Shown: positions 1 through 12,600 of the stretch, piece by piece
How positions within the stretch are numbered: position 1 is the first letter of the stretch
How the letters are laid out: each line of letters opens with the position of its first letter
Assembly: GCF_963675165.1 (NCBI RefSeq)
Contig: NC_087388.1
Location: 3,140,800-3,204,799, forward strand
Reading direction: 5' to 3'
Source of the DNA: Halichondria panicea
Taxonomy: Eukaryota > Porifera > Demospongiae > Suberitida > Halichondriidae
Length of the DNA: 64,000 nucleotides
The notes under the pieces: model-generated
Seen by the model: only the letters and a program-made list of their open reading frames with translations
Database searches by the model: none
Told to the model about the DNA's origin: nothing
Made by a program: the position numbers and the translations under genes

Positions 1-118
1 AATGCAAAATGTTCATCATGATAATTATAATGTGTGTATAAAAACTATTAGTAGCTTTACGTTATGTAGCTTTAGTATCTCCACCGAGGCATCAGCACCC
101 GTGGTGCTTTCAGTATAC
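1..118 (+). repeat. terminal part of a GCCTCGGTG-ended repeat family
   Basis: The first 118 bases match the right end of the longer copy at 24846-25446, including 'ccaccgaggcatcagcacc' and the following 'ggtgcttt'. The copy is cut by the window edge. Confidence 0.6.
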
Positions 119-238
119 TGTATTACTAGAATGTTTTGCAAGCATCAAACATTTGCGAACTTTGCTAGGTTAATCAATTCGCAACAATAAAATCTGCAAA
201 ACTACTAGTAAATACACACGATCCTTGCTAGAATGCGA

Positions 239-446
239 TACCGTATAGTGGGCAATTTTTGTGGGGTAAAATATTCGTTATTTTCGTGGGCAGGCTGACC
301 TCCACGAAATGTTAACGTAGGCGTGGCTTATCGGAACGTAGGAATGCCGTGCAGCCACGAGACTAAACGAAATTTTTACTCACAAAAACCACTGTTTCTC
401 AAGTTGAACGAATTTTTACCCCACGAAACTTACCCGCTATACGGTA
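239..446. mobile_element. MITE, TACCGTATAGCGGGTAA family, copy A
   Basis: Terminal inverted repeats begin 'taccgtatagtgggcaa' on the left and end 'ttacccgctatacggta' on the right. The interior carries further inverted pairs ('gtggggtaaaatattcg' against 'cgaatttttaccccac'). No coding capacity. Other copies lie at 3268-3437, 25725-25917 and 33015-33213, with one end at 27189. Confidence 0.65.
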
Positions 447-650
447 GCTAGATCGCAAAGGGTCAAATTTTCTGCTGATTTGGCTTATTCGCAAAGATTT
501 TTCACCAGCAAAATATTCAAGTGAAACGGTACTACACATGCGCTGTGCAGTATTTACACACATACCTACTGACTTACACGCTTGATTGCATGCATTCTCA
601 GTTATTGAGGCTCTGTGCACCACTTCAAATAACCTTTCGACCACTTACAG

Positions 651-3600
651 CTCTGACACCCACTCCCAGTCTGCTGCGATGCCAGCTCCTACTTTGGAGT
701 TTGCTGCCATTTGTCTCCGAAATGCCCTTTTCCTAGTCTCCCCAGAAATCATTCCCTCATGCTCAACTTTGCCAGGACCAACCCTACATGAGAATTCTGT
801 ACTTGGACTGAGGTACGGAGGTGTACATGCATTATTAATACATGTACTTGGCAATAAATTGTGAACTCAGCTGGTTAGTGTTGCAAAATTGTGCGACTGT
901 TCTGTTGCAGGTGTAGCATTCTCTCCTATCTGTCATATGTGTCTCTTGGTCTGGGGGACCCCCTCTCAGCGTTATCCTATGCCACTCAGCTGCTTGCTTC
1001 TCCGACGCAGCCCAAATGCCTAGAGTTTTTAGGCCACATTTATTCAGCGGAGGCTCTTGTTCTATTGGACAGGATCCCTGAGGCTTTGCATCATCTCAAT
1101 CCCGAAAATAATTTGTCTGACAACACTTTTACAATCACATCTTCTGGTTAGTTGATGAGGTTTGCAATAATTATACGCTAGCTATATATACATGTATACC
1201 AACGGTATTACGCATATATTATATTGATAATTACTATTGCACGTTCTGTGAAATCCTGTGCTTGACTATTACTGTATAATTTATCACTATGGTTGAAGTG
1301 GTATGTTGTCCAGCCTTGTTCTCTTGGCTGCAAGTAAGCGAGGTTGTTTAGACATCACTAAATCCCAAAGTAATGCAGTGCTCTGGTTAATGAAAGCACT
1401 GCGGGTGCTGATGCCTTGGTGGATGTGTTAAAGCTACATGTACATAACACAAAGTAGTAGCTATTATAGGCATTAATCAGAGAAACTCGGAAATGATTGA
1501 CCAGCTAAAAAGGATGCCAATTAAGTACAAAGTCTAAAATGAATGGCTGCTGCTCCCAGTACAGTAGTTGAATTGCAGTTATCAATAGCTAGCGTTCTAG
1601 TGCAGAGCTAACTACTAATTTATGGATTGGCAACGGATCACATGCTCACATAAGCTGCATATAAAATGCACATACTGAGCTAATATACAGCCGTGTTTCG
1701 CTCCCTACCCCCGGAAAAACTACTTATATGGCTGTTTTGGACCTTTCCAAGCCCCCTCACAACCTCTATTATTTTAATAGTACATGCAGGTATCATTAAT
1801 TTTTTATTTCTAGGAAGTAGCTAGAGGTACAGACCATTCTTTTTTCACTATTAATTTTAGCTGTGACAATAACACCATAATTATTATACAATGTAGCTAG
1901 AACTGGCTGCCTAAATAATTATCAAACAGAAGATTCTCACACTGACAATAAGACCATCATTTGGCCATTTTTTCCCACATAATATAGTATAGGCAGCCTC
2001 TAGAGGAGGTTTGACAGGGTCAAAAGGTCAAGGATAATAACACTAGAAATTATTGCGTACTTAACACGCATAACACAAACTATATTTTTAATCGCTTGAA
2101 GGCTGTTAACGCTTGTATAAGCACTGCTTCCAAACGTTGGTCAAAATGGGCGTGGTGTAGAGGTTAAAAGAATTTCTCGCTTCCAGGGGTACATAGGATT
2201 GATTGTTGTTATTTTGTTCGAAAAATTAAGAAAACTGATCAAGATGATGAAAGATCCGAGGTACATCGATGAAATAGCATCAGGTTGGATCTCCTTGAGA
2301 AACATAGAGGGATCTCTATGAGAAACATAGAGCACGTGCTTTATTCATTAATGACCTTTTGACCGTGTCGAACCTCCTCTGGGCGGCCTCGATTAACCCC
2401 GGACGAAACGCGGATAGTTTTCGAAGCGTTAAATGTTACCTATATCCATTTCTCTCTTCTATCTATGTATAACCTAGGAAAAATAATAAAATTAACGATA
2501 ATCGCAAACTTCCTAATTACATTATACAACAGCAGGTGGTTTAGCCTCGATTCCAGGCCGCACTTCCTCTGAAGATGGATCGAGGCTACACAGAATGTGC
2601 CTACTACGGTTTTAAGTGGAGTTGCGTACTCTTCCTAATGAACACTTGATGTACCTATACAAGAATACTTTTTGTGACTTTTCTATTATGTTCAGGCCAT
2701 TTTTCAGATACTGGAGAGGGGTATTTGGCAAACCCAAGGCCGTCGTGTAAGTTGTGTCCACTAGATCCCTTGTAATAATTATGTTTGGACTATAAAAAAA
2801 GCTTAGGGTTTTTCATACAGGGGGAGGGGGGTGCACAGAATTCCCCACCGTAGAAATCTGAAAAATCAATGATGTACGTCATAACAGAATGTACATGTAT
2901 CCTTTAAAATCCTACAATCTCTATTAATAATAACTAGACTAGTAAAACAAAACCCACATTTTCCAAGGTCCCCCTGAATTAAATGTTCCTCTCTCTAAAA
3001 ATCCTGTAATAAACAAAATGACAGACCTGTATAGAAGTTTCTTAATACAGTGTGTGGATTATGTGTCACGTACCACACTTACAGGCTCTGTTGAGGGATT
3101 AGAAGGTGCTTTTCCCTCAAGCACCTCTAATGCCAAGGCTATGATGCTACATAACATGGCCACTGTGTTCTGTCTCAGAAGGGAGAACGACAAAGCCAGG
3201 AGTGCTGTGCAGCAGGTTAACATTTTGCATTCAGCTGGGACATGTACATGTACGGTGTATATAATTACTGTATAGCGGGTAATTTTTGTCTGCAAGCTGA
3301 CCTCCATGAAAACGTAGGCGTATACATACGTGGCTTACCGGAACGCATGCAGTCAAACGACATTTTACTCACGAAAATCACCGTTTTCGAGTTGAACGAA
3401 ATTTTTACCCCACGAAATTACCCGCATACGTACGGTATATACCGTATAATTATATGCCTGATCAGAGGCCATTCTCAAATAGTAGCCTCCTTTGCCAGCA
3501 ACATTAAACATTTAGTAGCCATTCTCAAATAATAGCCTCAGTTTACGTTGACTTTAGCATTTCTGCACGTGGCAGCCATAATTATTAATACTAACTAGCT

Positions 3601-5407
3601 TCACAAAGACTTTCTCATGGCAGAGTTAGAGTTTATGCAGGTGAAAAGAACTTTTGATGACAAACTAAAGGGTGTTGAAATGGCCTCACTCGAATTGTGG
3701 CCTCCTCCGCCAGCAAAATGAAACATTTAGTAGCCACGGCCTCTGATCAAGCATAATAATACTGTATGGTACAGTAGAACCTCGCTAATCTGAATAAAGC
3801 TGGACCAGACCCCATCCAAATACATGAAATTTCCGGATTAATGGATGTCATTAATAATTATTGATTATGAATATCATTAAGAAAGACACTTTTGTACATG
3901 TATTATGATGTTACTGTAGCCAGAAGGGAAGTTGCTAGCTAGAATTGTCTTTTATCTCTCCAATACAGTGAGTCTTGTGAGCTCTCTCTTCGTTTTCTTT
4001 GCAGTGGCCATTGTTTGAGTAGTTTACTATTGCTGATTCAGCAAAGAAAGTTACACTGTGCATGCGCAATAGTATATTCTACTGACAGCCCCTCCTCTTT
4101 TTCCTTTGCCGTTTTGTCTGCATTTGCGAGGTTTCGGACTAAAGAGGTCCGAATTAGCGAGGTTCTACTGCATGCATGCATGCATGTACAATTCGACAAA
4201 AAAACAACATTTGCAATAATTATGTGAAATGTTGCCATTATTATAATAGGGTTGGCCAGGGAAAGCGTAAAAACAAGAAATTTGGCGAGAGCATACATGT
4301 ACATGTAACTCCAATTATCAGTTACTTATTCACATACGTTTTTTGGTCGGTAGTTTTCACGCTTTTTGGTGATTTTTCTCGTCCAATGAGGGTGATTTTC
4401 AAACAGTATACATGCGTTTTGAGAGATATTAATTTGTGGGACATAATAAATTACAAATGATCATTGACTGCATGCACACATCCCATGCGCGTGTGGCGTA
4501 AAAGTATAATCATGTGGACTGCATGGTGGACAGAAGCTGGTATAAAAAAAGTGGTGCATATGAGATGTCATCTACCTCGTGAAAGCGAAAGCAATTCTGA
4601 GAAAACGCTCATTGTCTGGGTGGTAGTCGACCTAGAGGCTATATCCAGAATCTTTCGAAGTTTGTACAATGAGAAAATGCTGTCAAAGAATGTTACTTAC
4701 TTAATACTTAGTCATGCAGTCAGACAAAATGCGGTGAAATGTGAAAATATTTCACTTTTTCAAATGTCAGTATGACACGCACATACATACTGAGAAAAAG
4801 TATCTGTCCGGTATGCAGAGATATAACAGTTTGAACACGAATGAAAATATGACTTTGTGCAACTGCCAATCCTATGTACAACTTATTATATAATATAGGA
4901 GAAAGAAAAGACACTGCGCTCTGGTTCTTCTACAGCAAAATCATTATTATACCGACATGAATGAACACTAAAAGAGGGGTTACCCACATATTTTCGGGGG
5001 ATGACATCTGTTAATTCACTTAGTCTAAGTCCGTTTTGAAACATTACAGGCCATCAAATTGTGCAAGAAGGTGCCCACTAAGATGATCCTTTTGTCTGGA
5101 TACATTGAAATGTCTTCTGGTGAGTGTTAATCTAGTTTAGAATACTTTGATCAGCATGCATGCTTCAATTGATTATAATTATAGAATTATTATTATAAAA
5201 AAATCGATATAAATTTGCATGCTTCAATTGAATATAGTGCATAAAAAAAATCAATGTAAATTAATTTGCACTAGCCTACACCTGCATATTTTCTGCTATT
5301 CAGGTAATACAAGTTTAGCCCTGGACATTCTCAAGAAATGCTCCCCGAATCCTAGACCTACATCCAGCAAGAAATCCAAATATTTGATGTCAAAATTATT
5401 AGGGTGA
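651..5407 (+). CDS. CNOT10: CNOT10, CCR4-NOT complex subunit 10 (3' part of gene)
   Basis: Six exons join in phase: about 651-812, 911-1146, 2696-2746, 3085-3215, 5050-5119 and 5304-5407 (TGA). All internal junctions are GT-AG, and from the first whole codon they give about 250 residues with no stop. Recognised from family knowledge: 'FAAICLRNAL' in exon 1, 'CSILSYLSYVSLGLGD' and 'FLGHIYSAEALVLLDR' then 'HLNPEN' in exon 2, 'NAKAMMLHNMATVFCLR' in exon 4. These are landmarks of the TPR-like helical repeats of CNOT10, which pairs with CNOT11 in the CCR4-NOT mRNA deadenylase in the cytoplasm. The gene starts outside the window; no upstream exon was found in bases 1-650. The acceptor of the first exon (after 'cttacag', 650) is the least certain point. 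Introns 2 and 4 contain small transposon-like repeats. Confidence 0.88.
1384..1622 (-). repeat. GCCTCGGTG-ended repeat family, truncated copy in CNOT10 intron
   Basis: The sequence from 'gaaagcactgcgggtgctga' to 'gcagagctaactactaa' matches 23903-24210 in the same orientation, i.e. the reverse of 24846-25446. It lacks the (GT)n-bearing end. Confidence 0.5.
1689..2415. mobile_element. inverted-repeat element in CNOT10 intron 2
   Basis: The left end ('cagccgtgtttcgctccct' then 'acccccgg') pairs with the right end ('ccccggacgaaacgcgg'). An inner pair, 'agaggaggtttgacagggtc' near 2001 and 'gaccgtgtcgaacctcctct' near 2360, is also inverted. No ORF of note. Confidence 0.45.
3268..3437. mobile_element. 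MITE, TACCGTATAGCGGGTAA family, copy B
   Basis: Located just after CNOT10 exon 4. It shares the 'tgtatagcgggtaattttt' end, the 'gctgacctcca' core and a right end 'ccccacgaaattacccgc' with copies A and E. Confidence 0.55.
3772..4170. mobile_element. pogo/Tigger-like MITE
   Basis: Ends are 'cagtagaacctcgctaat' and the inverse 'attagcgaggttctactg'; TA precedes the left end. The CAGT start with TA target is typical of Tc1-mariner/pogo elements. About 400 bp, non-coding, inside CNOT10 intron 4. Confidence 0.6.
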
Positions 5408-5641
5408 CTGTACATGTATGTATTATGTAGTGACTCTTATTCTAAACAGCGTATAACTGACACTATCATTTACTACTACTGATTCTGAAGAATATATCCT
5501 GGTGTGAGGTGTGAGTCCCTGCATGGTAACATTTGAACTGATAATTATTATTTGCAGGGACATAAAGTAATAGTAATTCCGTATAGCATAGAGTTTTTGA
5601 GGCAGGAAAATACTCATGGTTGCTATGATCTAAAATGCTTA

Positions 5642-5768
5642 GACACTGTTTAGGAAGTTTCCACATGATTTAGAAGTCCTCGGGGCTAGTAGAACCCTCA
5701 CTGCGTTCGGGATACTACAACCAGCCCTTTGGGCTTCTAAATCATGTAGAAACGTCCTAAACAGTGTC
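5642..5768. repeat. long hairpin downstream of CNOT10
   Basis: 'gacactgtttagga' pairs with 'tcctaaacagtgtc', and 'acatgatttagaagtcc' region pairs with 'gggcttctaaatcatgt'. This makes a ~127 bp near-perfect stem-loop 235 bp after the CNOT10 stop, possibly within its 3' UTR. Confidence 0.6.
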
Positions 5769-6285
5769 ATTATTTTTTGCATGCTGTACAAAGTACATGA
5801 AAGCATCCCTAAATACTAACACAGTTTCTATACTACATGTACTATAGTAAGCGGTCATGGAATTTTAGAAAGGACAAAAGACACTAAAATCTGTGCTAGA
5901 GAGTATATATATAGTCTTTAAGAGAAATCCAATTAATAATTAACTATAAGGTCAAGCTAGTGGCTCTAGCTGCAGCTAGGCTTTTCCTATTCTTTTATGC
6001 CAAGAGAGTCTACCTATTATTCTTAGTTTTTATGACAATACCGAGACAACAAATTAATGTTCTATTATTATACTGTAACATAACTGAGGCCTCAATGTAA
6101 TCGCGAAGAGCAAGAGTTTAATTAATTGTCTGTCATTAACGAATTCTGAGAACAGTGAGTCACCACTATAACACTTGATGATTAGCATGCATGTGCAGGC
6201 CATGTGGTAGTGTAAATACACACAATAACTACACGCCCATTTCTTCTAAACCACACCCCCACCCCTATTGGAGTGCCAAAATCAG

Positions 6286-6432
6286 AGGAGGTACGACAGG
6301 CACGGTGCAGCTCGATCAGGCAATTAGCCTTTGATCGAACAATAATTATCTGCCCACGTCGTATGTTTTTGCTGAGAGTAATCTAAGGCTAATTGCTTGA
6401 GCTGCACCGCGCCTGTCGGACCGTGCACCTCC
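6286..6432. repeat. foldback repeat between CNOT10 and MCUR1
   Basis: 'ggaggtacgacaggcacggt' through 'ggcaattagcc' pairs with 'ggctaattgcttgagctgca' through 'gtgcacctcc'. It lies in the ~1.2 kb tail-to-tail interval between CNOT10 and MCUR1; I see no gene in that interval. Confidence 0.5.
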
Positions 6433-6606
6433 ATAATTGGGAAAAAGCATACATTTACTCCTCTGGGACGACGCCCCCTTGTTAATTTCTGAGCTTCCAG
6501 CATCCAGGAAATCTCATTATATAGATGTCTGACATAATTGCAAATGTTGATCTAAGTAATAATAAATAATAGCATGACACGGCAATAATAATATCCTTAT
6601 CGTCTG

Positions 6607-9395
6607 TTACTTTCCTAGCAGCCTCCATAAGCCCAACACTACAGACAGCATAATTGTCACCATAGAAAATATCCCACCAGCCAAGTACTTGATAGATTCC
6701 AATTTTTGCGACTCAATTTGTGTCTTGAGTTGTGCAACCTATGGAAAGGCTATGCAGTTATTATGCGCAAGAGAGTACAGTATATATGCCTAACCTCTTT
6801 TTCTATGGTGTTGTTGGTATCTTTGATCAGTTGCTTTAGACCTGTGGACTAAAAAACATAAGTTTGATCCCAATTAATGTAATTATTAATTTTACCTCTT
6901 CCTTAATTCTGCTCTTTTCCAGATTAAGATCCAAACTAAGTCCAGACTGAACCTTGACAACTTCCTCCTGCATCAAAAACAGGGTTACTAATAATTAGTA
7001 CAATAAACCAAGGGCGTCATATTTGCCCATGTGCGTCTCGGGTAATAAACAAACGAACGGACTACTACATGTATACCCGTGGCCGCCCACGCACTTCGGG
7101 TAATGACTCTCTCAGCCAGTTGTTTGTACAATTTTAAAAATTGGTTCTCCGGCCGGCCTGGCCAAAACCCGCAACTTAACATATTGCAAGTCGTCATAAT
7201 TATAATATTATTGTGTAGTCTACATGTATATAATTATATGAACAAACATACTTTAAAACCAGCCATTAGCTTCTCTATCTGTCCCTTCAGTGCCTGCAGT
7301 GGTTGAACTAAAGACTACGCATGCACAAAAACGTTCCTGCCTACTTCATTGTCTTTCCTTAGGGAGCCCACCACACTTCTCTCAATAAGCACCATGTTGC
7401 TTCTGATTGATTCGACGTCACCTTTTAGTCGCAAACTTAGGATATCCTAAATATATATTTATTCCTATAATTATTATATAATTATACACAACATTGGCTA
7501 TAATTATGTCATTACAAAAAAACTGTAACGTTTAATTGATTGCGCATACGTACCACCCTATACAATACGACAGTCTCACCAGTTCATGCCTCTTCACGTG
7601 TTCAGCAATGATGGTTGAAACTGTGCTCTGAATACTCGTCCTGAAAAGAGTCACAGCAGCTTCAGCTTGAGACTGGTTATACCCTGCATGAAAATGTTAT
7701 TATGCTAGGCGTCTGTACAACTACAGTAGACTCTCGTTAATCCGGTCACCCTTGGGACCATGCAGCTTGGCCGGAATAGCGAGGTGGCTTTCAGGAAATA
7801 GCCACGGCTCGAATCTAATGACTCATTTTCCGGTTCTTGTCTCGAGGATAATGAAGGATAATGAATCATTCTGTTCTCTATTTAAGTGTAATCCAATTTT
7901 ATTTGCTAGACCACACCCAAAACGTCATATCCGGCCGTAATACACGTATAATTGAAAACCTTGTTTGGGACAGCCAGCATACGGAATAGCGAGTGGTCGT
8001 ACTTCAGTGTGAGTTTTGTGCAGTACGTATTATAAACATAATTATAGCTAGCATTCAGTGCCAAGCCAAATGGCCGGTATATCGAGGTGGCCGTACTTCA
8101 GAGAGTCGGAATAGCGAGAGTCTACTGTATAGTAAGGCCAAAATTTAACGTCACCTAGTATAGTTAAAGCACTATTGGTATACTGATGCCTCGGTGGAAG
8201 CTGCATGAATAATTCAAGTTTTCATGCAGGAAAATAAATGATGAAATGATGATCGAGTAGTAAATGATCGACCGTGATTGTTGCTTAAAAATATGCTAGT
8301 TTATCGTTTGGCCAATTCAAAGGGCAGCTCAATGTAGATGGAACAAGATTAATTGTTGTCTTGTCGTTTGTATGTGTACATGTACATGTAGTTCATAGGT
8401 TAGGTCACAGATTAATGCTAGCTCCTATTACTATTTTCTCTTGTACCTTTGCTTCATGCATAAACTTGTATAATTAGAGGAGGGTACGTTACATCAGGCA
8501 ACTTGTTGTCTACAACTGTTGACTACAAATTTGCAAGTGACTCGGTTGCATACAATACTTGCACCCTGACCTTGTATACAATTGTGGTTAAAAATTTGTA
8601 GGAGTTCTTGAACTCCTGTTGTTATATCCGACTAGAAAAACATTTGCAATGTGAAAAATTGGATTGGCCGGGGGGAAACACCAAAAAGCGTGGGAACAAG
8701 AAATCAGATGAGAGCATAACTACAATCTGTTACAACGTCATTCACATTCGCAACCTCCAAAAGAAGTTACCTCTGGCAGGCTTCGTAACAATTATTAAAA
8801 AGTGTTGCCTTAATTAGAGGTATTACGGTAAGAAACTAAAGACAATCTGCTTGCTTTCAGTTAATGCACCTATCAATTTGTCGCCCCCCCCCCCCGAGGG
8901 GTCGGACTAACATGGGGATTTGACGATACCTCAGGTCAAATTCCCCCTAAAAGGATTCTGTGTTCAATCCCCCTGTCAACAGGGGGTTTTGAGCCCCAAG
9001 CAGTTGCACAAATTAAGAAGTCTTTACTCCTTACTATGCAAAGCCAGGTCAAATCTCCCAGTATGGGGCCAACATTTCAGAGTCAAATTCACCCGTATGT
9101 CCCGGGGCCGGTAGTGGGGCAACATGTTGATGGGTGCATAACTACATTCAACGCACATTTTTTTGTAGGAATATTAAACAGTGCTAATAATTTATTATAA
9201 CAAACCTGCCGAGGTGAGATCAGTCACAAGTTTGTGAGTGTCCATGTGCAGTGGTGGAAGAGCTGGTGTGGTTTTGAATTCCTTTTCATCAGGCAAAGTC
9301 AGTGCCCTTTTATCACTAGTGGAGTAAGAAACAAGAATCCTCATTGGCCTGCATACAAAGTCAAAGACAGGACGAGTTAACAGTATTAGAGCCAT
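6607..9395 (-). CDS. MCUR1: MCUR1/CCDC90-family mitochondrial coiled-coil protein
   Basis: Seven exons on the minus strand, all GT-AG and in phase: 9395-9206, 7683-7580, 7446-7345, 7293-7252, 6967-6896, 6848-6795 and 6738-6607 (TAA). Product about 231 residues. The chosen ATG at 9395 follows an in-frame stop (9431-9429). The N-terminus is short, basic and hydrophobic, consistent with a mitochondrial presequence. Family landmarks: 'MDTHKLVTDLTSAGY' continuing 'NQSQAEAAV' (the domain that opens MCUR1/CCDC90B), coiled coil with 'LDLNLEKSRIKEE', and a C-terminal 'KLESIKYLAGG' followed by one transmembrane segment ending 'GLWRLLGK'. In vertebrates MCUR1 is tied to the mitochondrial calcium uniporter or respiratory-complex assembly; CCDC90B is its paralogue. 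Which of the two this represents cannot be told here; a single ancestral gene is likely. Confidence 0.88.
7017..7110. repeat. CCCGAGGCGCGTGGGCGGCCACGGGTATAG-type repeat
   Basis: 'cccgtggccgcccacgcac' near 7077 is the reverse of the motif in 'gtgcgtgggcggccacggg' at 21071, and related to 10866-10890. It lies in an MCUR1 intron; the family occurs at least three times in the window. Confidence 0.4.
7724..8127. mobile_element. pogo/Tigger-like MITE in MCUR1 intron 1
   Basis: Ends 'cagtagactctcg' and 'cgagagtctactg', each flanked by TA (7722-7723 and 8128-8129), giving a clean TA target duplication. About 404 bp, no coding capacity. Confidence 0.7.
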
Positions 9396-9652
9396 AGTGC
9401 ATTCTGCATTCAAGGCCAAGTTCAAAGGTTAGGGCGTTTCTCTGAGGTGTATATGCTGTGTAGTATAGATCTAGTATGAACTCTTGCTTTCCACCGGACT
9501 CTATACAGTACAGTGCAGTGCTCTCGTTCCCATGCAGCCAATTCTAGCGCCCAGAGCGAAGGGAGTGGTTTCCAGTCTGGGCTGAAAAAATAGGCGCGGT
9601 TTCGGCTAGTCTACTGTTGTGTCAGAGTCAACGTGTCACTAGCACTACGGTC
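9396..9652. promoter_or_regulatory. shared divergent promoter region, MCUR1 / RANBP9
   Basis: The MCUR1 ATG (9395, -) and the RANBP9 ATG (9653, +) are 257 bp apart. No other coding is seen. Part of the interval is more GC-rich than the surrounding introns ('agcgcccagagcgaagggag' near 9547). A bidirectional promoter is inferred from geometry only. Confidence 0.5.
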
Positions 9653-12600
9653 ATGGAAATCAATGGAAATAAGTTTGGTGGCTCTTTATGTCGTCTTTAT
9701 CCGAAGGTGGACGAGACAGAGAATCCTCTTCCTCGTACCTGGAGTACTAAGGACAAGTTTACCTACATAGGCCTCTCACAAGGCAATTTGAGGGCTCACT
9801 ATAAAGGTAAATGTAATAATAAAATTGTTTATTTATTATTGTAGTCTAGTTGGCTATAGAGTTAATTGATGAATTTAAGGTGCGTACGTGGTACATGTAG
9901 CCTCGAGACCAGCCGGCCGTTCGTTATCTGAAAGAACGCCTGGTCAAGTTTCCACAAATCCAATGTAGAACTCGTTTAGCTGAGTCAGCGAGTGGTTAGG
10001 CTTGAGTAGTTGTGAACTGTGTACAAAGTAACGTGACATACTGTCAATTTCACGTGAGCAACTCGCAATTGATGACGTTTGCGCATAATTACGCAATGCA
10101 CAGAAGTTGTTAATAGTGAGTAAAGAGTGCAAGTGAAGAGAATCAACTCGACTATAGTCTCTATTTAGATGATTTTTGTGAAGAGATCGTCTCCTATCAG
10201 TGTGTAGTGAGCAGCTCCATGAGCTCTGAACGTGAACGCGAACAACTAGCTAGAATTGTTTGATTACTACACCCCTAAAAACGTCACGCTTAACATTTAC
10301 TAGGAGATTACTAGTAAATTTACAGTAGTTTATCACGTGCGAGTCATGTTACTTTGTGCACAGTGTTTGTGTAGAAGTATCAGTAGTTCGACACTCTTCT
10401 CTTCTTATGCACTCTTGCAACCCTTCGAGCCAATATAATTATGAACTTTTCAAATAATTGTACCTGTACTCAATGTATAAAAATATGTACAATATCTTAC
10501 GTTGTTGCACTGTGCATGTGATACACTAATTTATATAATGTACATTGTGCCTTCTGACAGGTAGTGGAAAAAACCACAAAGATGCTGCCTCTGTGAGAGT
10601 TAGTCATCCCATTCCTGCCGCATGTGGTGTCTACTACTTTGAAGTGAAAATTATCAGCAAAGGAAGAGATGGGTACGTACACGTGTTTATAGCTCATTCT
10701 TGTTGCAATAGTGCATTCTCGTTGAACACTGCCAGCCAAGTATCTTTATTCCGCACGAAAACATAGCACTCACGTACATGTAATTAGACGTATAGCCTAA
10801 CCCTAGTAATACGTACGTGAGACTTACAGTATACGCATGAAATAAACTTCTTGGAATCATTACCCGAGGCCGTGCCGCGGCCAGTGGGTATATCATTTGG
10901 TTTGTTTGTTTGCTTGTCTGTTGTAATTTGTGAGTCTGCTCACCTGGATGCCATAGCACTGCGTTTACAGCATGGATAGTCTTCACACAACAAGTTATTA
11001 GTTTTAACAATGGCTGATTTCAATGTTAAAACTTCGTTGTCTATAAAAGCAAGCAAAAGCGACTTGTACATTGGCCTCTAGTTTCTACATGCGTCTTTTT
11101 CTCGAGGTACGTATTTACAGCTAAAGTGATCCTGTACCAGGAACGATGAATTTTATTGCTCATGTTACTTGCTACATGACAATTGTATATACTTAGCTAG
11201 CCTCGATCCCAGGCCGATCCGTCTCCAATTGAACGCTACGTCGCCTCCTCGGCCTGGTATTGATTGTATCTGGGCGTGACCGGAAACTGGTAAGTATCAA
11301 GAGGAATGCAATGTACTGTAAAATCTTCAGTTCATCACAGTTGGCTAAAAATACAGTGATATAATGACACTAGAAATTAATACTGTTATCTGTAGAGTGT
11401 ACTGCTGTGTGCGTCCATAATAAATGCAGATGTTTAGAAGCGAAGATCTCAAACAAGAGCTTCCAGAAAGACTTAATAAATACTGCGTTGGATATGCCTG
11501 CTAAGCCTTCAAGTGGCATAACAAAGATTGTGTGTTCACAGTACATTAAGAGACAGTAGAATCCTGACGTCACTGGTCAGGATAGCAACCAGAAGTGTTG
11601 AAAGAGCCATTCCACGTCAGTAGTTTTAGTGCAGGTACTTCTATAAGATCGGCCCCTTGGGAAAGACACGAGTGGCACTGGGGCATCCTCTTTCAATGAG
11701 TTCGCACCCATCAGCTAGGAGGAGTACGACGGGGGTTGGAGAAGAGAGGTTCGATTTTGCTCCTGTATACAAATTAGTATGAACTTAAATTCATCATTCC
11801 ACTATACATTTTGTAACTCACAGTGATGGTCCACACAAAACTAGCCTCAATCCCATGCCGCACTTCCTTGAAGGCCGGTGAAGAAGGCTAACACAACACC
11901 AGTGCCGTAATGTCATATCTTGATCCAGATACCAAGGATTGGGCTATAGGCTATAGTGTACAATTTCCAATGATGAAAGAGTATTATTGATTTATATCGC
12001 TCACCTTGACAATACATCCCAGGCCTAGCCACTTGTGGACACCCCTGAGCATAGTAATACAAGAGATCGATGGCCAGAGTCTAAGGATACTCTCTACCAG
12101 TGTATCTGGCAATCAATGGTCTAATCAAGTGCTTATATTAAATTGTGTAGTCAATCAAAGGTAGCCGTCCAACTGATAGCAGAAACTTAAGAACCTAGAC
12201 CGTCTGTTCTTTCACAAGAGTGATGCTCCTTCTTCCTTCGCACAAGACAGCTCACACTCTAGCTAAGCCTATATCTCTGACAAACTAAACTTGCAAAAGA
12301 ATAGACCTATGGCACGGAGTTCTTAGTGATTTAACGGTTGATTTAACGGAGTAAGTATGCTTCCACACACTATTAGTGTTTCTGTTCGCTCCACCTTGCT
12401 CAGGTATTCGCTCGTTTTGAGCGAATACCTGAGCAACCACAGCACATGCCCAGATACACGCCCAGATACCAGGCCGAGGAGGCGACCTAGCGTTCAATTG
12501 GAGACGGATCGGCCTGGGATCGAGGCTAATACTTAGCCAGCTTTTCCATGCTTCATACATACATGTGCTACTTTTTATGGACAGTAAACAGCCGAGGGCT

